Assembly: GCF_017876675.1 (NCBI RefSeq)
Contig: NZ_JAGIOI010000001.1
Location: 3,162,001-3,226,000, forward strand
Origin: Arthrobacter stackebrandtii
GTDB lineage: Bacteria > Actinomycetota > Actinomycetes > Actinomycetales > Micrococcaceae
DNA length: 64,000 nt
Direction of reading: 5' to 3'
Made by a program: the position numbers and the translations under genes
Notes under the pieces: generated by a model
The model's database searches: none
What the model saw: only the letters and a program-made list of their open reading frames with translations
What the model was told of the DNA's origin: nothing
In this document: positions 55,641 to 64,000 of the stretch, piece after piece
How positions within the stretch are numbered: position 1 is the first letter of the stretch
How the letters are laid out: each line of letters opens with the position of its first letter

Positions 55641-56417
55641 ATGCGCATAGCCCGATTTGTAGTAGACAATGACCCCATGTACGGCATCGTGGAAGGGGAG
55701 TCCGGCAGTGAAATCGTCACCGTCATCAAGGGTGACCCCTTCTTCAACGGCATCGAGCGGACCGCCGAGAAGCACCCGCTGGACGATGTCCGCCTGGTGG
55801 CCCCGATCATCCCGCGCTCCAAGGTCATCGGCGTGGGCCGCAACTTCGCCGAGCACGCCCGCGAACTCGGCAACGAGGTGCCCGAGAACCCGCTGATGTT
55901 CCTCAAGCCGAACACCTCGGTCATCGGCCCGAACGAGCCCATCGTGCTGCCGGAATTCTCCGAGGAAATCTCCTACGAGGCCGAACTCTGCGTGGTCATC
56001 GGCCGCATCTGCAAGGACGTCCCGGAAGACCGCGTGGAGGAAGTCATCTTTGGCTACACCTGCGGCAATGACTTGACGGCCCGCGACGTCCAGGCCGGCG
56101 ACGGCCAGTGGGCCCGCGCCAAGGGCTTCGACACCTCCGCCCCGCTCGGGCCCTGGATCGAGACCGAGCTGGACCCCGACGACGTCTACATCAAGGGCTG
56201 GCTCAACGGTGAGCTCCGCCAGGACGGCAGCTCCAACCAGATGGTGCGCAGCGTCCGCGAACTCGTCTCGATCGTCTCCCACGCCTTCACCCTGCTCCCG
56301 GGCGACGTCATCATGACCGGCACCCCCGCCGGCGTCGACCTCCTCCAGGCCGGCGACCGCTACGACGTTGAAATCGAGGGCATCGGCCGCCTCTCCAACC
56401 CGGTGGTCCGCCGCTAG
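55641..56417 (+). CDS. Fumarylacetoacetate hydrolase family protein
   Basis: 258 aa. Core FAH fold with metal-binding Glu/Asp residues in SYEAELCVVIGRICK, the YTCGNDLTARDVQ segment, KGFDTSAPLGPWIE and PGDVIMTGTPAGVD. Shorter and more canonical than the paralogue at 2369. Enzymes of this kind include acylpyruvases and oxaloacetate decarboxylases; in actinobacteria this form often lies near gltX, which I cannot see here. The leaderless TACACT -10 fixes the start at 55641. Confidence 0.88.
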   Translation: MRIARFVVDNDPMYGIVEGESGSEIVTVIKGDPFFNGIERTAEKHPLDDVRLVAPIIPRSKVIGVGRNFAEHARELGNEVPENPLMFLKPNTSVIGPNEPIVLPEFSEEISYEAELCVVIGRICKDVPEDRVEEVIFGYTCGNDLTARDVQAGDGQWARAKGFDTSAPLGPWIETELDPDDVYIKGWLNGELRQDGSSNQMVRSVRELVSIVSHAFTLLPGDVIMTGTPAGVDLLQAGDRYDVEIEGIGRLSNPVVRR

Positions 56418-56498
56418 CAATCGTCCCGCAGGTGCCGCCGCCGTCTTTCGCCAGGAAGCACGACGGCGGCACTTGCGTTTTGCCTCCCCGTTCCCGAC

Positions 56499-56571
56499 GC
56501 CGCATCAGATAAGTCCCTTTTTTCCCCAACGCCGCATCAGATAAGTCCCGCTTCTCTCCGACGCCGCATCA
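56499..56571. repeat. Tandem repeat, period 30-32 bp, three units
   Basis: ACGCCGCATCAGATAAGT at 56499 and 56529, truncated ACGCCGCATCA at 56561. Same family as 44515 and 47628. Lies between the FAH gene and the two-component operon. Confidence 0.85.
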
Positions 56572-56646
56572 CCCGTCCCTGACCCAGCGCCGGTGCCTCA
56601 CGGAATGGACAACTTTAGTCGGATGTGGCGGCACTGCACCGAAAAT

Positions 56647-56652
56647 TAGGCT
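56647..56652 (+). promoter_or_regulatory. -10 element of the leaderless kinase gene
   Basis: TAGGCT, 6 nt before ATG 56659. Confidence 0.5.
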
Positions 56653-56658
56653 CGAAGC

Positions 56659-57984
56659 ATGAACATGAACAAACGAGTTGTGAACCGCCGCCTGGCGGCC
56701 GTGCTGCTGATTTTTGTAGTCGCCGTGGCCGATGTCCTGCTGTCCTTTGTCTCCATCGGGATGGGGCTGGAGGGCGGAACCGTCCCCGACTTGACCGACG
56801 GCGGCGGGGCCGAGAACCTGCTCTGGGCCAGATTCGCCATTGCGCCGCTCCTGGCCCCGCTGGGTGCGGTCGCGCTCATCTGGCGCCACCGCTTCCCCCG
56901 GTCGGTGGCGGCGGCAACGTCCGTCCTTGGAGCCCTGTCCCTCAGTGGCTTCGCCTTCATCGTGGCCCTGTTCCTGCTGGCCAGGCGCCGCCTGGACTGG
57001 TGGGTGGCTGCTGTCATGGCACTGGCACTGGCCGCAGAGGCCCTGCTCGGCACGGAGGCGATGGACTGGCAGATTGCACTTTTGGGTGTGGCCATGCTGA
57101 CGGCCATTGCGGCTTTGGGAGCGTACCGCGGCCAGCGGGCGCGGCACCGCGAAGCCCAATTGAATGCCCTGAAGGAGCGGGCAGACCAGACGGAGGCCAG
57201 GCATGCCGCTGACGTAGAACACAGCCGGCTCGCAGAGCGGCACCGGATCGCCCGCGAAATGCATGACACACTTGCCCACAGGATGTCGCTCGTGGCAGTC
57301 CAGGCCGCAGCCCTGCAAGTGGATGCCCCGGACGAGGAGACCGCCGGCTCAGCCCGCCTGATCCGCGAAACAGCACACGCGGCCCTGGGCGAATTGCGCG
57401 ATGTCCTCGGCGTGCTCCATCAGGACGGCGCCGCGAGCGCGGATGCAGCGTCGGCCGGGAGCCAGTGGATTCCCGTGGCGAACAGCCGTCCGGGAGTCGC
57501 TGCTGCCGGAACCGATGGCCAGGTCCGCGCGGCGCCGTCGGGGGTTGCACAGATCCCCGGGCTGCTGGAGGAGTGGCGCCAGGCCGGGGTGGCGGTTGAC
57601 TACGACCCGGACCCGAACCTGGGGGAAAACCTGCCGGACGCCGTCAGCCGGGCGGCCTTCCGCGTGGTCCAGGAAGGCATCACGAATGTTGCCCGCCATG
57701 CCGCCGGGGCAGATGCCGAGGTGAGACTGGAAACGCACGGTGCCGAACACGACGGCACCGGCGCCGGCCGCAAGGAACTGCGCATCGTGGTCTCCAACGG
57801 CCCCGGGGGCACGGCCGAACCCGCTGCGGGTGCCGGGCTGGGCCTCGTCGGCTTGGGAGAACGCGTCCAGCTTCTGGGCGGAACCCTGGAACATGGCCCC
57901 ACCTGGTCCGGTTTTCAGCTGGAGGCCCGCATACCATTTACGGAGCAGCCCCCAAGCGGCACCCCGGAAGGAACCACCGAGTGA
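56659..57984 (+). CDS. Sensor histidine kinase, NarL-partner (HisKA_3)
   Basis: 441 aa. Four to six membrane helices in the first 155 residues with very short outside loops, then a helical linker and the H-box RHRIAREMHDTLAHRMSLVA (phospho-His about 203). ATPase part: FRVVQEGITNVARHAAGADA as N-box, then GLGLVGLGERVQLLGGTLE. An Ala/Gly-rich insert lies between the H-box and N-box. Overlaps its response regulator gene by 4 bp (GTGA), so the two are co-translated. Signal unknown. Confidence 0.92.
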   Translation: MNMNKRVVNRRLAAVLLIFVVAVADVLLSFVSIGMGLEGGTVPDLTDGGGAENLLWARFAIAPLLAPLGAVALIWRHRFPRSVAAATSVLGALSLSGFAFIVALFLLARRRLDWWVAAVMALALAAEALLGTEAMDWQIALLGVAMLTAIAALGAYRGQRARHREAQLNALKERADQTEARHAADVEHSRLAERHRIAREMHDTLAHRMSLVAVQAAALQVDAPDEETAGSARLIRETAHAALGELRDVLGVLHQDGAASADAASAGSQWIPVANSRPGVAAAGTDGQVRAAPSGVAQIPGLLEEWRQAGVAVDYDPDPNLGENLPDAVSRAAFRVVQEGITNVARHAAGADAEVRLETHGAEHDGTGAGRKELRIVVSNGPGGTAEPAAGAGLGLVGLGERVQLLGGTLEHGPTWSGFQLEARIPFTEQPPSGTPEGTTE

Positions 57985-58637
57985 GCGCGAAGATCCGCGT
58001 CATCGTCGCCGACGACGAACAGCTCGTCCGCGCGGCCCTCGTCAAGATGGTCAACTCCCGCCCCGACATGGAAGTGGTGGGCGAGGCGGCCAGCGGCCCG
58101 CAGGCAGTGAGGTGCGCGCAGACGCAACGGTCCGACGTCGTGCTCATGGACGTGCGCATGCCCGGCGGCGACGGCATCACGGCCACCGCCGCCCTCCGTG
58201 CCCTGCCCGCCCCGCCGCAGGTCCTGGTGCTGACCACTTTCGACCTTGACGACCATGTGTTCGCCGCGCTCGAGGCCGGGGCGGCCGGGTTCCTGCTCAA
58301 GGACACGGACCCTGAGCGGCTGTTCCACGCCATCCGGGCCGTGGCAGCGGGAGAGGGGATGCTGGCGCCGACGGTGACGAAGCGGCTGATCGACCGAACC
58401 CGGGAGCGGGCCGCGGCGGCGAGGTCGAATGCCGCGGCGGCCCGGCTCGAGCGGCTCACGGCGCGCGAGGCCGAGGTGCTGGACGCGATTGCGCAGGGCA
58501 TGAGCAACGACGGGATCGCGCGGTCGCTGTTCCTGAGCGAGGGCACCGTGAAGACTCACGTCTCGCGCATCCTGGCGAAGCTGGAGCTGGAAAACCGGGT
58601 GCAGGCGGCCCTGCTGTTCCGGGATTCCCGGCAATGA
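57981..58637 (+). CDS. NarL/FixJ-type response regulator
   Basis: 218 aa, GTG start. Receiver: VIVADDEQLVRAALV, phospho-Asp in VVLMDVRMPGGDG (about 56), Lys in GFLLKDTDPERL. C-terminal LuxR HTH: MSNDGIARSLFLSEGTVKTH. Partner of the kinase just upstream. A hairpin terminator shared with the convergent MFS gene follows. Confidence 0.93.
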   Translation: MSAKIRVIVADDEQLVRAALVKMVNSRPDMEVVGEAASGPQAVRCAQTQRSDVVLMDVRMPGGDGITATAALRALPAPPQVLVLTTFDLDDHVFAALEAGAAGFLLKDTDPERLFHAIRAVAAGEGMLAPTVTKRLIDRTRERAAAARSNAAAARLERLTAREAEVLDAIAQGMSNDGIARSLFLSEGTVKTHVSRILAKLELENRVQAALLFRDSRQ

Positions 58638-58646
58638 ATGCCCGAC

Positions 58647-58673
58647 GGCGGACACCCGGCCTGGGTGCCCGCC
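58647..58673. terminator. Hairpin between convergent response regulator and MFS genes
   Basis: GGCGGACACCC / GGGTGCCCGCC, 11-nt arms with one mismatch and a 5-nt loop; no U-run. Confidence 0.6.
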
Positions 58674-58699
58674 GCCACCCCGGCGCGGGGTCGGGTGTG

Positions 58700-60064
58700 T
58701 TACCCGGCGGCGGCGGAAATTGCGGCGGCGTGCTCCGCCCAGTGGTTGGAGGCCGGCAGCGACCGCAGACCCTTGTTGAACAGGGCAAGAAATGCGGCGG
58801 CTGCGCAGGTGGCGGCACAGGCCAACAGAATTCCCGTCCAGCCCAGCCAGGCGTAGCCGAAGCCGGCAATGAGCGGGGACAGGGGAGTGGCGCCCAGGGT
58901 CAGCAGGTCCAGGGCGCTGCCGGCCCGGCCCAGCATGTCGGAGGGCACGGCCACCATGAAGTAGCCCAGAAGTGCGGCGTTGATGGACGGCCCGCCGAAG
59001 ATCGCCACGGCCTGGACCACCAGGACGGCAGGCACCTCGTGGACGAACGGCAGCACGGCCAGGGCGGCGGTCATGAGCAGCAGCCCGGCGATGACGACCC
59101 GCCCCGCACCGGCCCGCTTGACCAGGGGCGCCGCCACGAAGGACCCCAGCAGCATCCCAACGCCGATGCCCGCCGAGACCATGCCGATCACAGCCGGCGT
59201 CTCTCCCCGCTGCTGGAGCCCGAACACCACCGCCGTGATGGCCGAGTTCAGCCCCAGGTTGATGACGGTGGCCAGGATGACGATCCCCCGCAGCTCCCGG
59301 CGGTGGAACAGCCAGGTGATGCCGGAGGCCGCCTCCGCTGCGAACTTCCGAAAGACGCCCCGGCCCGCCACCGCAGGAGCGCCGGGTGCGCCTGCCGTGG
59401 ATCCGCCCGGATCGCCAGCGGCCTGGCCTGCGTCCCGGGCATCTGCGGGTACCGACCCCGGCCGCAGGTCCGTTCGGATCATGAGGGCTGAGACGACGGC
59501 GATGAGGTGGGCCGCCGCCGTCGCCGCAAACGGCAGCGCCCGCCCGAATCCCATGAGCACGCCGCCAACCGGGCCGCCGGAGAGGGCGATCACGGAATCG
59601 CGGGCCTCGTTGGCGGCCATGGCCGGGCCGATCTGCCGGGCCGGCACCACGGATTTCAGTGCCGCGTTCGAGGTGGAACTGAAGAAGCCGTTGCGCATGG
59701 CCATGAGCAGGTTCAGGACGGTCAGGAGCCAAAAGTCCAGGTGCCCGGCCATTTGCAGCCCGGTCAGCACGGAGGCAATGGCCAGGCCTGTCAGCCCGCC
59801 AACAACCATCAGGGTGCGCCTGTTGTGGCGGTCGGCCACCACGCCGCCGGGGAGCGTGGCCGCGATCCGCCCCACCTGGCCAATCCCCGCGATGATGCCG
59901 GCCTGGGCCGGGCTGCCGGTGATGTAGAGCGCCAGCAGCGGCACGGCAAAGCCATGCAGTGCCGAGCCAAATGCGGTGAACGTGTCGGTGGCAAGCCACC
60001 AGCGGTAGTGGGGGTTTGCGAGGAGCCGTGTGGGGGTGGCATCGGCCTGCCGGGTGGTGGACAT
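58700..60064 (-). CDS. MFS transporter
   Basis: 454 aa, 12 hydrophobic helices expected. MFS motif A-like VVADRHNRRTLMVVGGL near residue 75. The loop between helices 6 and 7 is long and Gly/Ala-rich (about 205-240). It resembles MFS exporters of the enterobactin/tetracycline kind often controlled by a neighbouring ArsR-type repressor. TAGGCT lies 6 nt before the ATG, a leaderless-type promoter. Divergent from the ArsR-type gene with a shared inverted repeat. Confidence 0.88.
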   Translation of the reverse strand: MSTTRQADATPTRLLANPHYRWWLATDTFTAFGSALHGFAVPLLALYITGSPAQAGIIAGIGQVGRIAATLPGGVVADRHNRRTLMVVGGLTGLAIASVLTGLQMAGHLDFWLLTVLNLLMAMRNGFFSSTSNAALKSVVPARQIGPAMAANEARDSVIALSGGPVGGVLMGFGRALPFAATAAAHLIAVVSALMIRTDLRPGSVPADARDAGQAAGDPGGSTAGAPGAPAVAGRGVFRKFAAEAASGITWLFHRRELRGIVILATVINLGLNSAITAVVFGLQQRGETPAVIGMVSAGIGVGMLLGSFVAAPLVKRAGAGRVVIAGLLLMTAALAVLPFVHEVPAVLVVQAVAIFGGPSINAALLGYFMVAVPSDMLGRAGSALDLLTLGATPLSPLIAGFGYAWLGWTGILLACAATCAAAAFLALFNKGLRSLPASNHWAEHAAAISAAAG

Positions 60065-60070
60065 GCGCCG

Positions 60071-60136
60071 AGCCTATACCCGCAAATAAACTTGCGCAAT
60101 ATAAATTGTGCAATTATTTCTGCCTGTTTGTACACT
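60071..60136. promoter_or_regulatory. Shared operator and two divergent leaderless promoters
   Basis: TTGCGCAAT (60092-60100) and ATTGTGCAA (60105-60113) form an inverted repeat with one mismatch and a 4-nt centre. TAGGCT on the minus strand (60071-60076) serves the MFS gene and TACACT on the plus strand (60131-60136) serves the ArsR-type gene; each ends 6 nt from its ATG. The operator sits between the two promoters and could control both. Confidence 0.65.
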
Positions 60137-60142
60137 GGTCCC

Positions 60143-60766
60143 ATGGCAACGGAAACACCAGGCACGCCCGCGGGGGAGCGGCCCGCCCGTAAGCGCGCAC
60201 AGCCCCGCACCATGACCTCGCCCATGCTCAAGGCCATGGCGAGCCCGCTGCGCCGGCGGATCGTGTCGGTGCTGGCCGCCCAGGACTACGCCCGGGCCAC
60301 GGACCTTGCGCAGCAGCTGGACGTGCCCGCGAACAAGCTCAGCTACCACCTGCGTATCCTGGCCGACGCCGGCATGGTCCGGGAAGCCCCGCAGTTTGCA
60401 CGCGACAACCGCGACCGCGTCTGGCAGGCCGCCAACGAGGTCTACCGGCTCGGCTCGCCGGAGGACCCCACCCCGGACCGGGAAGCGCTGTCGCTCGGCG
60501 CCTACCTTTCCCAGATGGAGCTGGACCAGCACGCAGCCCTGTCCCGCGTGCTCGCCTGGGTGCCTGACTACGCCACCGGCCGCGACGCCGAACCCAAGGC
60601 GGAACTGGCCATCGGCACGCTGCGCCTGACCCCGGCCGAGGCCAAGGACCTCTTCCAGGACATCGAACGCGTCGTTGAGGCAGCCCGCAAGCTGCACCGC
60701 GAGCCCGGCGAGCCCGGCGTGAAAACGTGGGACTACACGTTCATGGCGGTCCGCGAAGACCTCTAG
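60143..60766 (+). CDS. ArsR-type winged helix transcriptional regulator
   Basis: 207 aa. HTH_20/ArsR fold: LKAMASPLRRRIVSVLAA, YARATDLAQQLDVPANKLSY as HTH, HLRILADAGMVREAPQFARD as the wing. No Cys-based metal site is visible. A C-terminal helical domain of about 110 residues follows. The start is chosen at ATG 60143 with a leaderless TACACT. Probably represses the divergent MFS gene and itself through the repeat at 60092-60113; inducer unknown. Confidence 0.88.
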   Translation: MATETPGTPAGERPARKRAQPRTMTSPMLKAMASPLRRRIVSVLAAQDYARATDLAQQLDVPANKLSYHLRILADAGMVREAPQFARDNRDRVWQAANEVYRLGSPEDPTPDREALSLGAYLSQMELDQHAALSRVLAWVPDYATGRDAEPKAELAIGTLRLTPAEAKDLFQDIERVVEAARKLHREPGEPGVKTWDYTFMAVREDL

Positions 60767-60955
60767 AAATTCCATGCCCGACGGCGGAGCGTGCCAGCCG
60801 CAGCCGGCAAGCCTTGCGCTGTGGCCGCCCGCGCCCGGGCCTCTGCCCAGCTGCGCATAGTAGAATCGACAAGTCTTTCGCCGGCCGGGTCGAGATTTTC
60901 CGCGACATCACGCGGTTCTGCACAGAAAGGCAGTCACCTATTTAAGGATTCCTGC

Positions 60956-62398
60956 GTGTCACACGACGTCACAGACACAGCCCCCACGCCTTCCGGCGGA
61001 ACCCACGTCTCGGCAGAGGGCTACCAGCAAACGCTCTCCCGCCGGCACGTGACCATGATCGCCATGGGCGGGGCGATCGGCGTCGGACTCTTCATGGGCG
61101 CAGGCGGGCGGCTGGCCTCAACCGGCCCGGCACTCATCTTCTCCTACGCCATTGCCGGCGTCATCGCATACCTGCTGATGCGGGCGCTGGGCGAGCTGAT
61201 CATGTACCGGCAGACGTCCGGGTCCTTTGTCTCCTACGCGGGGGAACTGTTCGGCAAGAAGGGTGCCTACCTGTCCGGCTGGATGTACTTCATCAACTGG
61301 GCCATGACGGGCATTGCCGAGCTCATCGCGATCGGCCTTTACTTCCAATACTTCTTCCCGGGCGTTCCGGTGGAGCTCAGCGCCCTCTGCGCCCTGGCCC
61401 TGCTGGTGGCGGTGAACCTGCTCAGCGTGAAGGCGTTCGGCGAGTTTGAGTTTTGGGCCGCGTGCCTGAAGGTCGGCGCCATCGTGATCTTCCTGCTCGT
61501 GGGCACGGCGATGGTGCTCATGAACACGCAGGTGGGCGCCTCGGAGGCCTCGGTCGGCAACCTTTTCATCGGCGGGAGCATGTTCCCCAAGGGCGGGCTG
61601 GTCATGATCCTGGCCCTGAACGCCGTCATCTTCGCATACAACGCCATCGAGCTGGTGGGGATCACGGCCGGAGAGATGAAGAATCCGGAACGGGAAGTGC
61701 CCAAGGCGATTCGCGCCGTCGTGCTTCGAATTGTGGTGTTCTACGTGGGCTCGGTGTCGCTGCTGGCGATGATCATGCCGTACGACCAGTACAAGTCCGG
61801 CGAAAGCCCCTTCGTGACGGTGTTTTCGGCGATGGGCCTGGACTGGGTGGGCTCCGCCATGAACTTTGTGGTGATCACGGCGGCCCTGTCCTCGTGCAAT
61901 TCGGGGCTGTATTCCATTGGCCGGATCTTCCGCACCATGGCCAACAACGGCCATGCGCCGCACTGGCTGACACGGATGTCCTCGCGCTATGTGCCCTACG
62001 CGGCCATCCTGAGCATCGCCGCCGTGTACGTGGTGGGCGTGCTTGCCAACATTTGGCTGGGCGGCTCCTACGCGTTCGACCTGGCGCTGAACACCGCATC
62101 CATCGGCGTCATCTTCACCTGGGCCTCCATTTTCGCCTGCCAGATCATGCTGCGGCACCGGCGCGGCAAGGTGTCCTCGCTGCCCATGCCGGGGTCTCCT
62201 TGGACCAGCTGGGTGGGGCTCGGCTCGCTCATGGTGATCACGGTGCTCATTGGTTTTGACACCATTGCCAAGCCCGACGGCGGCCAGTTCCTCCTTGGTC
62301 TGTGGACCCTCTGCACGATTCCGGTCCTGGCGCTGGTGCTGTGGTTCGGCTGGCAGTTTGTGAAGAAGAACGAGCCGAAGAACGAGCTGTTCAGCTGA
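60956..62398 (+). CDS. Amino acid permease (APC family)
   Basis: 480 aa from GTG 60956 (AAGGA 7 nt upstream). Twelve transmembrane helices expected. The N-terminus LSRRHVTMIAMGGAIGVGLF is the typical AAT-family first helix with its unwound GAIG motif, and FAYNAIELVGITAGEM in the helix-6 region with the substrate-binding backbone. Members import amino acids such as GABA, aspartate/asparagine, lysine or aromatic residues by proton symport. Exact substrate not assigned. Single gene. Confidence 0.9.
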   Translation: MSHDVTDTAPTPSGGTHVSAEGYQQTLSRRHVTMIAMGGAIGVGLFMGAGGRLASTGPALIFSYAIAGVIAYLLMRALGELIMYRQTSGSFVSYAGELFGKKGAYLSGWMYFINWAMTGIAELIAIGLYFQYFFPGVPVELSALCALALLVAVNLLSVKAFGEFEFWAACLKVGAIVIFLLVGTAMVLMNTQVGASEASVGNLFIGGSMFPKGGLVMILALNAVIFAYNAIELVGITAGEMKNPEREVPKAIRAVVLRIVVFYVGSVSLLAMIMPYDQYKSGESPFVTVFSAMGLDWVGSAMNFVVITAALSSCNSGLYSIGRIFRTMANNGHAPHWLTRMSSRYVPYAAILSIAAVYVVGVLANIWLGGSYAFDLALNTASIGVIFTWASIFACQIMLRHRRGKVSSLPMPGSPWTSWVGLGSLMVITVLIGFDTIAKPDGGQFLLGLWTLCTIPVLALVLWFGWQFVKKNEPKNELFS

Positions 62399-62624
62399 GG
62401 TAGGCGGCGGCAGGCGCTGAGGCCGGGCCTGCCGCAGGCACCGATCAATTTGCCTCGAACCAGGCTTGGCCCGGGCCTGGAAGCCGCACGCCGTGCGATG
62501 CTGCGGGCCCTCCGGCATCCCCACCCGGGTATGGCCCGCGTGCCCACCCGGCATCTGCGATCCGGCCAATATGACGAAGATTACAGCCATGTGACGTGGA
62601 GCGCATCGAAAACTTTGGATTTAT

Positions 62625-62649
62625 TTTGTTAGTGAAGTTTACTAACAAA
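62625..62649 (+). promoter_or_regulatory. Operator overlapping the ROK start
   Basis: TTTGTTAGT and ACTAACAAA are perfect 9-bp arms around GAAGTTT; the right arm ends 1 nt before ATG 62651. A TTGGAT-17-TTTACT promoter-like pair overlaps it. The 252-bp gap 62399-62650 holds no gene. Confidence 0.65.
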
Positions 62650-62650
62650 C

Positions 62651-63808
62651 ATGAATTCAGTGTTGTTTGGCCACGGACGGAGCCTGCGGGCCTCGTCAAA
62701 AGTGCTGCTCGAGCACGTCCGTGGACACAACCGCTCGCTTGTTCTTCAAACGCTCTACAGCGGCGGTGAGCAGTCGCGCGCCGACCTTGCCCGCCAAACG
62801 CGCCTGACCAAAGTGACAGTCTCCGACCTCGTTTCCGAACTGCTGGCAGATGGGCTAATCATCGAAACCGGGCCGCGCGAATCCGGTGGCCCGGGCAAGC
62901 CGTCGATCGGTTTGGACATTGCACGGTACAGCTGGCACGTGATCGGGATCGATCTTTCCGACGCTGAATCGTTCGTCGGGGCACTGCTGGACCTGGACGG
63001 CCAGATCATTGCCCGCGTCGCCGTCGGCCACAACGGATCAAGCGGGGCCGAAGCTGTCACCGTGATCACCAACATTGTGCTGCAGCTCAAGGCGGCGGCC
63101 ACGGCCCCCATCATGGGTGTCGGCGTGGGCACCCCAGGTGTTGTCGACCTCGACGGCGTGATTGTCTCGGCACCCAATCTGGGCTGGGTCGGCATCGACC
63201 TGCGGCGCGAACTCGCGGCAGCTTCCGGGCTCACCGTCGTCGTGGCGAACGATGCGAACGTTGCCGTTCTTGCCGAGCACACCTTTGGCGGAGTTGAGGA
63301 CGACCTGCTGCTCATAAGGGTTGGTCTCGGCGTGGGGGCCGGGCTTCTTGTCAACGACACAGTCGTCTACGGACGCGATTTTGCCGCAGGGGAGCTCGGC
63401 CACGTGGTGGTCGGCACCGGTGACGGGCCGCTCTGTGCCTGCGGCATGCGCGGATGTCTCGAGGCCTGGTTGAATGTTCCCCGCCTCACCGCCCAGATCA
63501 ATGCCATTCCCAGCGACTCGGTGGACCCCGCCGAAGATCGCGCCCACATTCTTCGGGAGGCCGGACGATGCCTCGGGATCGTCCTGGCTCCTGTTGTCGG
63601 TGCACTCAACATCAACGAAATCGTGTTGAGTGGACCAATTGCTCTTCTTGATGGTCCGTTGGCGACAACAACTGTCGAGACCATCCGGAGTCGCTCGATG
63701 GCTGAGTTCACTTCAGACCTCAGCCTCCGGATGACCTCGGAAGGTCAAGACATCGTCTTGCGAGGCGCGGTTGTCTTGGTCCTCTCCGGACAACTCGGAG
63801 TTTCCTAG
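62651..63808 (+). CDS. ROK family transcriptional repressor
   Basis: 385 aa. N-terminal winged helix: LQTLYSGGEQSRADLARQTR, LTKVTVSDLVSELLADGLI. C-terminal sugar-kinase-like ROK domain: VGVGTPGVVDLDG, VANDANVAVLAEH, GELGHVVVGTG and the zinc ligand cluster CACGMRGCLEAW. Length fits NagC/XylR-type repressors. The palindrome up to the start codon suggests self-repression. It is followed after 64 nt by an ABC sugar-binding gene, so the effector is likely a sugar or its phosphate. Confidence 0.92.
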   Translation: MNSVLFGHGRSLRASSKVLLEHVRGHNRSLVLQTLYSGGEQSRADLARQTRLTKVTVSDLVSELLADGLIIETGPRESGGPGKPSIGLDIARYSWHVIGIDLSDAESFVGALLDLDGQIIARVAVGHNGSSGAEAVTVITNIVLQLKAAATAPIMGVGVGTPGVVDLDGVIVSAPNLGWVGIDLRRELAAASGLTVVVANDANVAVLAEHTFGGVEDDLLLIRVGLGVGAGLLVNDTVVYGRDFAAGELGHVVVGTGDGPLCACGMRGCLEAWLNVPRLTAQINAIPSDSVDPAEDRAHILREAGRCLGIVLAPVVGALNINEIVLSGPIALLDGPLATTTVETIRSRSMAEFTSDLSLRMTSEGQDIVLRGAVVLVLSGQLGVS

Positions 63809-63872
63809 AAGCTCCTGCATCAACGGTGGTGGCAAAACGCTTTCACCTTCATCCCCGAAAGGAATCAACAAA

Positions 63873-64000
63873 ATGCGCAAGTTAGGCCTTGTAGCGATTG
63901 GCGCTGCCGCCATCCTCGCCATGTCCAGCTGTTCAACCGGAGGCAACGATAAAGCCGCAGCCGACTCAGGCAAGATCACGGTCTGGGTCGTCGGAAGCGA
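63873..64000 (+). CDS. ABC transporter substrate-binding lipoprotein, N-terminus (runs off the right edge)
   Basis: First 42 residues: MRKLGLVAIGAAAILAMSSC gives a signal peptide with lipobox AMSSC, followed by a Gly/Asp/Ala linker and KITVWVVGS, the first strand of family-1 sugar-binding proteins. GAAAGGA lies 10 nt before the ATG. Directly downstream of the ROK repressor, so probably the first gene of a sugar uptake operon. Confidence 0.8.
   Translation, partial: MRKLGLVAIGAAAILAMSSCSTGGNDKAAADSGKITVWVVGS

Noticed and set aside
57915-60113. Long minus-strand open frame opposite and beyond the response regulator
   Set aside because: Overlaps the real MFS gene in another frame; Arg/Gly/Pro/His composition and no recognisable domain.

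Overview
The window is high-GC actinobacterial chromosome and looks like Arthrobacter or a close relative in the Micrococcaceae. The reasons are strong G/C preference at third codon positions, frequent GTG and TTG starts, many apparently leaderless genes, a malate:quinone oxidoreductase, a DUF6318 lipoprotein followed by a PKD-type secreted protein, and ilvBNC behind a short peptide-attenuator leader. Genus assignment is inference; no 16S or marker comparison was possible.

Layout. 1-18.6 kb is core-like: the 5' end of a two-component sensor kinase, a DUF1540 protein, GtrA, a FAH-family enzyme, an M20 peptidase, lipoproteins and secreted proteins, a flavin oxidoreductase with its MarR regulator and a divergent MFS pump, a large RND permease, mqo, a peptide-binding lipoprotein, tRNA-Leu(UAG) and bcp. 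18.9-26.1 kb is an accessory island of lower GC: a frameshifted HTH regulator, then a tightly packed run of unrecognised genes (a coiled-coil protein with two membrane segments, a 19-codon micro-ORF, a 316-aa soluble protein, a four-helix membrane protein), an intact IS element with terminal repeats and a 5-bp target duplication, and a decayed tyrosine integrase next to tandem tRNA-Lys genes. The run of membrane and unknown genes is the best candidate for an undescribed system.

26.6-37 kb carries branched-chain amino acid synthesis and neighbours: ilvD, a membrane protein, a 10-aa leader peptide with terminator, ilvB-ilvN-ilvC, serA and metG. leuB and ilvE follow at 50-52.4 kb. Sites resembling the LtbR/NdgR (IclR-family) operator stand before both leuB and the ilv leader, suggesting shared control. 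37-50 kb is mixed: an AbiEi-type gene flanked by two related 62-bp palindromes, an FtsX/ATPase exporter, a methyltransferase, a 59-aa cysteine-rich protein under two CsoR-like operators, a lone GyrB-like ATPase domain, a class V aminotransferase and a NarL-type two-component pair.

52.5-64 kb holds a DUF4282 protein, an ECF sigma factor with its putative membrane partner, a second FAH enzyme, a second NarL-type two-component system, a divergent MFS/ArsR-type pair sharing an operator, an amino-acid permease, and a ROK repressor followed by the start of a sugar-type ABC binding lipoprotein that leaves the window.

Two dispersed intergenic repeat families run through the second half: 62-bp palindromes and short tandem arrays with a period of about 32 bp.
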